Shown: piece by piece, positions 8,876 through 19,974 of the stretch
Numbering within the stretch: the first letter of the stretch is position 1
Layout of the letters: the number at the start of each line of letters is the position of its first letter
Source: Pinus tabuliformis
Lineage: Eukaryota > Streptophyta > Pinopsida > Pinales > Pinaceae
Length of the DNA stretch: 64,000 bases
Direction: 5' to 3'
NCBI GenBank assembly: GCA_031772625.1
Contig: CM062804.1
Span: 1,018,324,514-1,018,388,513, forward strand
Made by a program: the position numbers and the translations under genes
Notes under the pieces: model-generated
What the model saw: the letters and a program-made list of their open reading frames with translations, nothing else
The model's database searches: none
Told to the model about the DNA's origin: nothing

Positions 8876-10810
8876 TGATCTAAAAGAGAGTCTTGTTGGT
8901 ATGGTCAAATAGGTTCAATATTTTGTTCTTGCCTATCACTAGTCCCACATCACACATAAGTTCCATGTGTCAAACTTGTGTCAAGGTTTTCATAGTGAAA
9001 AACTCACTCTAGGTGTTTTTGTAGCGCAAAACCCAGAATTTGCACTGGCTGCACTACGAAATTTGGGATTCTAAGCTAGGAGTTTTCGTAGCATGCTACA
9101 AAACCCCTGAAGCAACCTGTTTCAGCATAAAAGACTCTGTTTTTTTCTTTTACTAGTCAACTTATAGAAGGGTTCCTGAGCAGATGAGAATTAAATTTTC
9201 AAAATTGAAAGAGGTTTTTCTTCCTAACATACTAAAATACAAAAACCTCTTTCAGTTTCTTCAAATTCGTTCTGAGGTGGGAGGAATGTATGGTTAAACT
9301 TGCGCTACGAAACTGCTGAAAGTCAAGCTTTGTCTTCTGGTTTGAGCAGTCTTTTTCAAGATCCATTTCTGGTCACAGGAAAAGGTATTTTCGAATTTTG
9401 AATGAGGTTTCTCTTCATCAACTCTCCAGATACAATAACCTATATCACTTTCTGCATAAGTGTTTTCAGTTGGGAGATACTAAGCTTTCTTTGAAACCCT
9501 AATTTAAGAGAACAAATTTTTCCTATTTTACATGTGTTTTTCAAGGTCAAATTCTGGACCGCTGAAGAAGTGTTTTAAAAAACCAAGAGTTTTTTTTGTT
9601 CTAGACAGCATGGAATACAAAAACCTCCTTCCGTTTTGTAAAATATGTCATGGATGAGAAGATAAAGGCTCTATCCCACGTGCCAATTTTCAAGGATCCT
9701 AAACCTAAAAACAGGGAAACATGTTCCCTAATTTCTAGGGTTTATCATCAGCAGTAAGATGACAACGTGGGAGGTTTCATCAAATTCGACCTCATGAGGT
9801 TGCAGCTATCAAAGAATTCTTTCCATGTTTAGATAAGGTTGTTGTAATCATAATAAGGAGTTACACTCCTAGTTGTATTAGGTCACTAGCACTGCTAGTT
9901 AACAACTAGTTCTAATTAATGGTTTGTTTTATGGTTAGAATATGTGTCACTCATAGAAAATTCGAATTATCTTGATGAGGGATGAATAAATACATGTTGT
10001 AAATGCTATATATAGAGCAAGAGGTCGAATTAGCAAAGGGTTGGAGACTTTTTGGCTCAGCTGCTGCTCTATGTGCAGACTGTGTATATTTTTAACCTAA
10101 TGCAGTGTTTCTACTTAGACAACTCAAGATTCATGAAGAGTTCTTGTATGTTCCTGTTTTGATGACATCTTCCAATACTTACATTGAAATTATGTTTACT
10201 TATGATACTCAGAACTCATCAATGATGCTCTGACTTCCTTCATAGATAAACTAACTATGTTTCACTGTTTTATATTTGCATTTCTGCACTTGAACTCTAT
10301 AATGCCTTGACTTCCATGCTAGGTAGAATGTTTTGGCTTCACTACTCAGGATTCAAAGAGAGTTTTTAATGTCCTATTGTCTCATGGCTTTCCTCTTTCA
10401 CTTACTTGCAGTGGTATGAATACATGTTACTTAGAACTCATCAATGATGCTCTAACTTCCTTCATGTATTTATAAACTGTGTTGCCTTGCATTGCATCTT
10501 TGTTTTGTTGATGTATAAATACTTTTTATGCCCTGAATTTCATGTTAAGTTGAGCTTGATATGGTACTAAAACATACTTTGACTCCATATCCCAATGGTA
10601 GCCAGCCTTCATCTTTCAACCTATAAACACATAAAATCACAAACCATAGAGTTAGCCATCTATCCATATCTTTAATCAATATCATTAACCCTTTGAGAGA
10701 GCCCTCTCAGGCTGAGGAGGCTAAGCCTTAGCTAAAATATTGGTTTGAAATAGTTACACTGAGATAGTCTGATCAGTAGCCTATCAGGATCCTATTTTGG
10801 TGATAACCGT
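8876..10810. other. Unassigned non-coding region, possible LTR-like promoter stretch
   Basis: No usable open frame. 9165-9660 holds three loosely similar segments about 200 bases apart (words such as caaaaacctctttcagttt and tttttcaag-tc-atttctgg). A TATA-like ctatatataga lies at 10006-10016 and is followed by short transcript-like sequence, so 8892-10130 could be an old solo LTR on the + strand; that is weak inference. A segment near 10213-10260 recurs at 10433-10480 (aactcatcaatgatgctct). Confidence 0.35.
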
Positions 10811-11176
10811 GTCGATGTTGATTTCTACTCCTATTTGATTGCTTGCACAGGATGCATTGGTTTCAGTGTAGATATTGATTTATAATCCTATTTGATTGCT
10901 TGCACTATATGAATTGATTTCAGTGTAGATGTCGATTTATAATCATATTTAATACCTTACACTACATGCATTGATTTCAACGTAGATGTTGATTTCTACT
11001 CATATTTGATTGCTTGCATTAGATGCATTGGTTTTAATGTAGATATTGATTTCTAATCCTATTTGATTTCTTGCACTAGATGCATTGATTTCAGTATAGA
11101 TGTTGATTTCTAATCCTATTTGATTGTTTGCACTAGATGCAATATTGAATTTAGTGTAGATGTTGATTTCGAATTT
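10811..11176. repeat. 57-bp minisatellite, about six units
   Basis: The unit is roughly gtagatgttgatttctaatc followed by ctatttgattgcttgcacta and gatgcattgatttcagt. The word gtagat recurs at 10868, 10925, 10982, 11039, 11096 and 11156, so spacing is 57 bases five times, with a last unit of 60. Units differ by a few bases each. No spacers and no coding frame. Confidence 0.9.
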
Positions 11177-11914
11177 GATGCAACAAGATGTATAATTTAC
11201 ATTAATTTCAAAGTAATTATATTAATAGTGTGCATTGATTTCAGTGTAAGCACATTTCCACCTCCTCCATCTATATCTCTATCTCCCCTTGTCTCTCCTT
11301 CTCACCCCAAAAACATACACATTCTTTTTCAGTGTAAGAACATAAAAATTATTCAACCATAAATACAATACTTGAATTTTCAGCTTACCCCAAATGTTTG
11401 CTTCTTGAAACTATAAACTATTTCTAATTGGGTACATTCTTATTATTCCCATTTTCCATCATTCAACATTGTTAGAAAATAACTACCATTGAAAATTATT
11501 TGGGGTTTATTTGGAGAAAACTACTATTAATATTGGAGAGCAACAAAGACAAGGTATGTTGCTTACTACAGTAGCTCAAGTTAAATATTTGAATGGTCTA
11601 TGATTCCAACTACTCTTTTCTTATGATCGATATGAGAAAATGGAAAAACTAATAGGTTTGACAATAGGAACAGTAGAAGAAAATAGTTATAGATTGATTG
11701 CAATGAAGATTGTTTGTTACATCGGCACTTTGCACTCAAAATTTGTATTTCATCATTCAAGTTACTAACAATCTCTCTTGTCTCAACAAACTGAGGTAAC
11801 TAAGAAAATTTTAAATTAAATTGACCAAATTAATCTTAGACATATTTAGCATATTTAAAATGATCAAAATAATTAGATGTTCAACCATTTTTTTTATGAC
11901 CGCACATGACTAAA
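11177..11914. other. No gene seen
   Basis: AT-rich sequence after the minisatellite. A short CT-rich patch lies at 11260-11310. Open frames are short and of low complexity. Nothing recognisable on either strand. Confidence 0.5.
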
Positions 11915-12086
11915 ACCAGACTAGATCCATCTTAACACTGGATCTATCAAACACTGAGAGGGATCAAATCTATTGAGATGCAAACATTTCCTCAATTTTT
12001 TCACTCAAAAAATAGGTTTACACCTCGAGATATTTGATCCCTCTCGACGCTTGATAGACCTGGTGTTAAGATGGATCTAGGCTGGT
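11915..12086. mobile_element. 172-bp foldback (MITE-like) element
   Basis: The two halves are inverted repeats of about 70 bases (11915-11985 against 12016-12086) with an AT-rich centre of about 30 bases. Shared words in the arms include tagatccatcttaacac and gagagggatcaaat. The ends read accag...ctggt. It has no coding capacity. The right end abuts the left end of AT-rich repeat copy C. The target duplication is unclear (possibly TA or TAA), so the superfamily is unknown. Confidence 0.7.
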
Positions 12087-12276
12087 ATTAACAAAATAAA
12101 TTATAATATTAAAATAAAAAATATGGAAAATATTATTATAATTAATTGTAATTTAATTATATTTAGATGAATAGTATTTTTAAGTACATAATTATTTTGG
12201 AATATGATTTATAATATAATATAAAAATATTATATCAGAATATAAAATAAAAGTTATATTTTTATTTACTAAATAA

Positions 12277-12308
<32 letters not shown>

Positions 12309-12500
12309 TGATTGAATTATATTTGAACAATATTTATAATATTAAAAAAAAAATACAATAATATACATATTTTTCATAATCATTATTCTTATAATTACTC
12401 AAACTAAAAAGTAAGATTAATATATAAATGAGAGTTATTATTTGATTTATCAAAATATAACTGATAGTTATATTTGAAATGTAAATTAAGTTTTTTTTTT
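12087..12500. repeat. AT-rich dispersed repeat, copy C, with TA microsatellite
   Basis: Matches copy B from its left end through tattatattagaatata-like words to the segment ending gatagttatatttgaaat. It includes the uninterrupted counterpart of the hammerhead insertion site (12329-12340). A TA run sits at 12282-12309. Confidence 0.6.
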
Positions 12501-14003
12501 AATTCATTCAAGGAAGCTTCTATTATATTATTATGAAAATAAAAAATACATGTTGATTTTCAAAGGCTCTTCTTGCTTCACTATGACCAAAATTATTAGT
12601 TAGGAGAGTCGGGATGTAATGCATAAGATCTTTCCATTGAACCTTTATTTCTGGTGGGATAAACAATCATATACATGAAAATAGAAGAAAAATGAGTAAG
12701 CAACTAGTAGACTGCATATCAAGGTGGTGATTGAGGAGGATGCATGGGTTGAACTACGAGTGGGCCCTGTCATTCACGCACATGAAATCAATGTGCTCCA
12801 TTATAGCCTCAAGTTCATGCAAGCGGTTACTGATCTGCCATTGGCTTCTATGCACATTAACCAGTTGTTCCAAGATCTTTGACTGGATATACTGAATATT
12901 GTTCATATAGGTCACTAGCTCATTCTTGTCCTCATATTTGTGCTCATGGAGGATATCCAAGGTGGCCTGAATTCCACTCAATTGACAAACTATCGAGTCC
13001 AAGGAGGGAGGTCGGTCGACATGGCTAAGTGAGTGAACCACGTCCTGTTAAATTTTTCCCTATCTATCCCTATTTTCATAATCTTCCTCACTGGGGGTGG
13101 TCTCCCTACCTGCTTGTGCCTCTGGCTGCCCTTGTTGTCTACCCCTTCTATGAGGTCTTCCACACTAGTGAGGCATCCCTGCATGAAATAAAATAATCCA
13201 GGTCTTGACAAGAACACTATCAAATGTACACTCAATTCTTCCAACAAAACTCCTACACCACAACAGCAATGAACATCAAACCAGATGATGAGGAGGGCCT
13301 AGACACTCAAATAGGCCAGAAACTATAGCGAGTGTCAGAACCCACTTCTCGAATCAAACCCAACTAACTAGAAACTCGAGAATCACAAAGACTGATAACA
13401 GACTCCCATTCCGACCAATTCACCTGAAAATTTACCCCATTGAGGAAAACCTTACTCACAAGAAATTTACCAAACCCAAACTGACAAGAAGCATGGTGAG
13501 TCAACTCGAGAGAGAGACTATGGAATATACCACACACAAGAACATAAAAAAGAACAATTATAGACCTCTGGGGTCCACGGCCTTCTTTATACCATAATAC
13601 TACCTTAAGGACTAGAGGGTAAACCTGAGAAGGGATATCGTCGAGCTATTGCTCAAAGAAAACACCCAATTTAGAACTTGACAAGGGAGCCTTATATCCA
13701 ACCAATGAGAGCCCCCAAAATGGGGACTAGGTCTCCCTAACCACTTGTACCCATTTCCAATGTCGAACCCACAAGCTTGAGAGAATATATACCTATAATT
13801 TTTAGTGCTCTTTGTAGGTTAGAAACCAGCCATGCTAAGAGACACCTCCAGTGTCAAAAGCTATCACTAGGCCAAGAGGAAAATTCCCAAGGTGGGGAGG
13901 CAGTGCTCCAGGATTCTAGATATATGTTTGTGAGCAACCCAGGGTAGAAAAACCAACTCCTTTTCCTTCCCCACATTTTTGGTGGTCGTTTAGCTCTCTA
14001 CCC
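12501..14003. other. Unassigned; weak gag-like frames on minus strand
   Basis: On the minus strand 12754-13041 reads as a 95-residue helical stretch (LDSIVCQLSGIQATLDILHE, then IQYIQSKILEQLV), and 13050-13170 as a basic segment rich in Arg, Gly and Gln. Together these resemble the beginning of a Gypsy gag leader, but no capsid or zinc-knuckle motif follows. 13250-14003 has no frame of interest. The outer Gypsy begins at 14004; the five bases before it are taccc. Confidence 0.3.
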
Positions 14004-14749
14004 TGTTGTCGTTCTGTATTTTTGAGGTTGAGGGAGTAAACACATTGGACAACTTCAAAACCACTTTGGAAGATGGGATCTAGCCCTACCAGCTTCAGAG
14101 AGGGATCTCTTTGTTTAATTTAGCTTTGTTTTATGGATAAATTTTAAGCTAGCTATGATTTTACTTGTTTGTTTTGATTGATTGGTTTGGTTGATTTGGG
14201 TGTTATAATTCCATTAGGCTATGGGATCTATAAACTAAACTAGAGTTTGTTCATCAATTTTTAAAGGATTTCTCACAGGCCAAGCTAGGTTGCAGTAAAC
14301 AGATCTTTTCAGAGTTTAAATGGATGATGGAAATACAGAAGTGTAAGTTTCTATAGAAAACAAAGAGAAATTAAGGATTCTTTATCCTGACTTTAGTATA
14401 AAACACTAAAATTAACAACAACCAAAATAAGGCGCTCTTGATAACAAATCCTATTTATCACAGTTTCTATTCATTGATTCAGATTTAGAAAAATAGAGGA
14501 AAGAAATAACAATGTTTAAACAAATAAAGACAAGAAATACATCACCATTTAAGACACCATATGAATCCGGTAAAAGTTCTTTGTTTTATTGATGCTCCAA
14601 TGCTTCAAAATTACAATATGCAACAGAAATTACATTCAGAAATCAACATTAAGACCTCAATCAATGAAGTATTTATAATAAAAATTACAATAATGCTTTA
14701 CAAAATTGCTATCAAACCGATAGTGTATTATTAGCATAATTACAAACTA

Positions 14750-17700
14750 ATATCATCTAATCTTGGCAAAAGAATAGGCCACATAGGCTATTAAGGAAAA
14801 TGGTGGCCCTATTTGGGTGGTTTCTGTTTCTAAGTCATCCAAAATAGAATGCGATGTTGAACTGAATCTTGTGCTGGCTGCTGTGCTAGCAAAATCTTTC
14901 ACTTCTCCTGAGTTACTGCTTAGTCTAGTAAAACAAGTAACTCTTCTCATCTCTTTTCATCTAGTGCTGTTAATTTTTTCACCCTGCGATAGATTTCATC
15001 TACCTCTATATACTTAGCAAAAGTTGGTTTCATGGTAAAAATATGTTTTACCTCATTCTGCACATGGAATTCATTTGACATGGTCTCCAGAAATTCCTTT
15101 GCTGTTATGCTTCCTTTGGTTCCACTGAACTTGATGCCGCTCTTTGCTACCTCTTTCATATTCTAGATGTAATCCTCTTGAGTGATCAGCTTTTCATTGA
15201 TGACACAAATACTGGGCAGTCCCTTTTGCATCAAGGATTCAACCCTATTTGTAAATCTGTTTACCTGCAACTCCAAGGTCTCACCTTTCCTCCAACTGTT
15301 CAATAATGTTTCTCTTAGTCAAGACTTTCTTGACCTCCAGAATGGTGGTAGTATTTTCACTGACTCCCACTTCATGCAGCTCATATCTGTACTTTGAATT
15401 TAAGAACCTGATAATATTGGTAGCTTCAGTTGGAATTTCTCCTAGCTTTTCCCTTCCTTGCACAATGGTCTCAGTGGCCTTCTCTATTAACTCTTTCTAT
15501 TCAAATATAATTTGAATAGAAGGCCAAATCTCATTCATTGAGTCAAGTATGTTCATCCAAATTGTTTCCTTGGTCCAAGGTCTGGCCAATAGATGTGTCC
15601 CTCTCTACCTAGAGCAAATTTTCTAAAAGTCTCTGAGATTTGTCCAATTCAGCAGCCCGAGTAGCTTCAGCTTTGGCATTTTGGGCTTCCAAAGCTTTGA
15701 GTTTCCACTGTAAGGTCTCAATTTATTTTGATTGCAAAGACATATTTTGCAATGTCTGTGTGACCTTTTCAGCACTGGGAGTTTGAGTAGAAGTAGTAGG
15801 TGTAGTAGTTTTTCCTGTGGATGGCAGTTGAGAAAGAGGTACAACATCCAAGGGACAGTGGCCATTTTCAAGCTGTCTTTCTTCTCCTTTATCAACTTTT
15901 CCAACTCTGCTTCCATTTGCCTGATCTGTATGTTTTGATCAATAATTAGTTTCATCATCTCAAGTTTCTGAGCTTCGCCATCTGCAATATCCTTGGCCAT
16001 TGGATCCTATGTAGATGGCAGCTTGAGTTGTTTCCTCAATGCTGCAATGTCCAAGTTTTTCTTCTTAATAATTTCTTCAGCAACAATAACATCCTTAGGG
16101 TCATACCCTATCTTAATCACCAAGTCTTCCAAAGACTTGATCTTGTTGTCTTTGGCCAAGGAGGAGACCTTCTCCATCTTCAACTATGACTGCACATTTG
16201 CAAAAGAGACCTGCAATTTGGATAAAGACATGGTAGTGTTAGTGAGAGTGGAGGATATCATCTCACCAATTTTTTTATGCATCTCCATTTGATCAATGGG
16301 ATGTATGTCCTTTGTACTGAACTCAAAGGTGGTGCTCTTGTAGTCAACTGTTGATTTGGGTTGTGAAGTCTGGGCCTCAAGAAAGGCCATCTGCATTCTG
16401 CCATGTTCAGTATCAAATACTGATAGAAGTCTACTTTGTGAACTGGAAGTCTACTTCCAGAATTGGTTGTAGGTGTTGTTCTTCAAGATTTCATTTCTGA
16501 GCTTTATTTCTTTGTACCTATCAAACATTGTTTTCTCTTTTTCTATCTAGACAGTGTGTGTTTCTAGCTCGGTCTCCTTATGACCTTGTGAAGATGAAGG
16601 TTCAGAAGGAGAAGTAGTGAACTTCATGGTTGCTGGTGGAGAATCTGTGATGATGATAGCTGCCTGTTCTTCCATTTCTTTGTCTACTTCTAGTTTGTGA
16701 GTCACCTTGGGCCTATTTCTGTAACTGATTCTAAATTCTTTGGCTTCACTCCCTTTTGTAGATGATGGCCCTTCCTCCCTCTGCATTTTGCATTTTGTTG
16801 GATTTTTCCTGAGGAACAAGAGTCTACAAACTGGAAGTGGAAACAATCTTCTCTTCAGCTTCTTGTAGGATATTTTCTGCCCATTCCAACTGATTGGCAA
16901 ATTTCTCTATGTCTGGTTTAGAAATATGAATGTAGGGAGTATTCTTATTGTCCACCTTGAGTTTTGAAATGATGCCATAGGGGTCATAATCATGTTTAAC
17001 TCAAGTTGAACTTCATCTCGTTCAATATCTTAACTGCATCCTCCCCTACAGTTCTTGTGTTGTAGACAAATGGTCCTACCTGTGTTTTAATCTTGAATGG
17101 TGCCTTCTTCTTTGCTACTACAAAGTGGATCTCATTCAAGTTTAACATTTTCTTGATATATTCTAGTGCAAAGATCCTCACTGGGAGGTACTTGGGAATA
17201 TTTTAGGGGGCCAATTCACATCCATAGACTATGATCTCTGTGTAATTTTGGTACAGGTACCAATCTCCAGTCTTGGCTTGGTTTGATAAATGTAGTATTC
17301 GTTTGATCTCCTCACTGATCCTAGGCTACACTGTGTTGTAGAGAATGTTCATAGCTCGATGAAAAAAGCCTTCTACAAATTTCTTGTAGGTGAATTATTG
17401 TTGTTCCTTCATGACCAATGAGGTCCAAAAGATCATTGATTTTTGGTCACCTGCATCATCCAGTTTCTGCAAAAGTGAGCTTTTCTGCTTGATAATAGAT
17501 GAACATGTAAGCCAAAATAGAGGTGTAACTAAACACTTGTTATGTGGGAAACTTGATGAACTGCTCATGGATATTATTAGTCGAGAATTGGCTGAAATTG
17601 AAAATAGTAGTGGGCTTGATGTCTGTGGAAAATGTGGAAAGGAATCCTAAAATAGTCTCATCCACCCACTGATTAGAATGGTAGCCTAGGATGTGAGAAA

Positions 17701-18245
17701 GGATAGAAATGATTTGCTTGGCCTGATTAGGGAAAATGGAAGAAGGATAAGGAGGATTCTTCTTGGGAAATTGGGCATTCTTTGGTAGGAAAATCTCAAA
17801 AATCCTAGCTCTGGTGGAAAAATATAGCTTTTGATAAAGCTCGGTGAGGGCTTCTAGGGAGAAAGGGGCAGCATTTTCCACAGAAGGGGCCAACATCATT
17901 TGGTCAATAGATTTGGCTGTGATGGTGAAAATGATGTCACCTATAGGTGCAATTATAGCTCTTTGAGAAGGGACATAGCAAGCTTGGAATATCCTAGTGA
18001 ATTTTGGGGCTTGAAATGTCACATGAAAGATATAGTGGGGAAGGTTTGACTCCTAGAGTCCTATCTGCTCAATTTTAACAGATAGTTTCTCCTCTAACCA
18101 GCAATATAACTTGAGGAATCAGAGCGACAGATTGTTTCAGTGATCCTGTAATCTATGTCTACCAATGGTGTGTGATCCATGTCTACAGAAGGCAAAATCA
18201 ATGGGTTAATGGCCTGGTCTTGGGTCTTAGCTTTAGGAGGCATGG
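14750..18245 (-). pseudogene. Decayed long ORF inside the outer Gypsy LTR, function unknown
   Basis: Several open segments follow each other on the minus strand. One starts MPPKAKTQDQAINPL (about 18240). The next has a compact domain with CYVPSQRAIIAPIGDIIFTI and LGYHSNQWVDETILGFLS (about 18020-17540). Later come a Lys/Glu/Ser-rich linker (about 16900-16550) and charged, heptad-like stretches suggesting coiled coils (KIGEMISSTLTNTTMSLSKL; QIRQMEAELEKLIKEKKDSL). I do not recognise the family. It sits between integrase and the LTR terminus, on the sense strand of the element. Many breaks; a fossil. Alternative: a separate element inserted into the LTR. Confidence 0.45.
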
Positions 18246-18923
18246 TTGTACTAGTTTCTGAATAGAATGAATAGACAAAGGTGGGCTTACTAGGCTCTGA
18301 AAAATAACAGTCTATGAGGCGAAAAAGAACAGGGAAGCGAACGATTGTCAGGATGTTGGTGGTGAGGACACTTTGATAGAGACTACGACAATCAATTATG
18401 AATAACAGAAACATAATGAGAAGCAAAAGATTGGCAGTGAAAGGCTCTGGATCTTTTTAAAACCAAAGGCAAAGCCTTGTTGGAAATGGTGCGGGGCCGT
18501 TACTGAATGGTTACCCAGGAAAATTAAATGAGGAATGACTATCAGGTGGGAAAGCATTTAATTGGATCAATGGTTGAGATAGGTAGCAGGTAGAGATTGG
18601 TGGAGGAGTGGTGGGGGTGCTATAGGAATGGATGCAGGACAGACGGTTTCTGGAGAGGTTGATGGGCGGTAAATGATATCAGTAGAGGGGGTGTGAAATC
18701 ACCGTGACGTGCCATGTAGGGAGTAGGGACCGACGAAAGAAACCGCCTTCCGGACCCCCACTAGCAATAAAGGGAGAAGGTGAAGGGGGTGGGGAGAAAA
18801 AGGATACTAGTCGTGGATGGAGTGGGGGACTAGATCCTAAGGCGATGATCGTGACTGAAGTTTAATTGCAAACGACAGAAGAAAAAAAAAATTTGTTCAC
18901 TTGTGCTTGTGTCTTTACCTTTT

Positions 18924-19082
18924 CAAACTTAGGATAAGGGGAATATACATTGTGAAGCACTTTATCTCGATGAACATATATCCTCTAAACTTAGGATAAG
19001 GGATTAATAATAAACTTTTTGAAATAGATAATGCATAATATGCACATTTCTCCTCTTTCCCTATCCTCAAACTTAGGATAAA
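18924..19082. repeat. Three copies of a 14-17-base word in the LTR
   Basis: The word aaacttaggataaggg occurs at about 18925, 18986 and (shortened) 19068, spaced 60-80 bases, in otherwise AT-rich sequence ahead of the LTR ORF on the minus strand. Its position upstream of that ORF would suit a regulatory repeat; this is inference. Confidence 0.45.
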
Positions 19083-19740
19083 ATTTATGCATGTTGATAT
19101 TTAAGCAAACCACCAAATCTACGTACCCTTAGCTAGACTAGCATTTTTTATTTCAATCTCTAGGGTACACTTAGAATAGCAAACCCATTTTCATTTTCTT
19201 TTATCCAGAAAGAAAAAAAATATCTAACCTATCCCTTATTTCTCCTATTGACCCAGATTAAACAGTTGGGTCAATGTCATTTTCTAGCTAGCTAATGATT
19301 TCTCCAAACTAAACTATTTGATAAACCTTCATTATCTATCTAATTTGCAGAAACTTAAAGAAGTCTAATCATGATTAAGCAGTATGATTAAAATAAAGCA
19401 AATGATTGTGGAATTTTGAACAAGCTGCACACAATTTTATTTTATAGAAATGAAGCAAAAAATCATGTATGAGTAGTGGCATTTAGACTTGCAACACTTT
19501 CAATATTATTCTCTTTTTTATTTTCTTTCTTTTTGGTGGGGTTTAATCTTTTCTCTTTTTTTTCAATATTTTTGTTTTTCTCTTTATTCTTCTTCTTTAT
19601 ACCCTCTTTTCATTTTTATTCTATTTTTCATTTTTTTTTTATTTGGAAATCATTGGCAGATGACAAGTATTTACAAAATAAGATTCCTGAGATACATCAC
19701 TCAATTACCTTGAGATCCTATAAATTATAGGACCCTAACA

Positions 19741-19974
19741 GTGGCTCCAGCTGGGGATGGCACTCTCCTTGTGAGGTGCCAAGAACATATGATCAATAGC
19801 CTTGAGTTGTTATTTCAGCAATATCCACCTCTGATTTCTTTGTTACAGTATTTTATGGTAACTCATCAATAGAAGCTCAAGGCCTTCTCTGTGGGCTTCA
19901 ACTTCTGCTAATAGGTTACCCAATCCACACAATAAAGACAATGATATATACAATGATAAATGGTAAGAAAATAT
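19741..19974 (-). other. Untranslated tail and purine-tract region of outer Gypsy
   Basis: Between the integrase end and the LTR on the minus strand. The last bases before the LTR, CCCCAGCTGGAGCCAC, occupy the place of the polypurine tract and resemble the tract of the 43282-48954 element (agaaggagccag). Confidence 0.45.

Larger units (their letters stand above)
14004..19740 (-). repeat. 3' LTR of outer Gypsy, about 5.7 kb
   Basis: The right edge is set by minus-strand TGTTAGGGTCC after a tract reading GCTGGAGCCAC, very like the LTR start of the gag-only element at 47185. The left edge is set by the 134-base match with the piece beside the primer-binding site at 41617. The other LTR is truncated, so its full length cannot be confirmed by comparison. 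It holds a decayed long ORF on the same strand (about 18245-14750). Confidence 0.55.

Noticed and set aside
10811-11176. CRISPR-like repeat array
   Set aside because: Units are tandem with no spacers and the genome is plainly eukaryotic.
11120-11362. An open frame of 80 residues next to the minisatellite
   Set aside because: It translates minisatellite units and a CT-rich patch (PPPPSISLSPLVSPS); composition, not a gene.
19476-19730. A + strand frame rich in Phe and Leu that looks like a membrane protein
   Set aside because: It is a translation of a T-rich low-complexity tract (19545-19650) inside the outer Gypsy LTR; no real domain.
19700-19760. Possible + strand LTR end and primer-binding site (taacagtggctccagctgggga)
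   Set aside because: Reads better on the minus strand as the purine-tract side of the outer Gypsy 3' LTR, matching the tract before 47185; no + strand gag follows.
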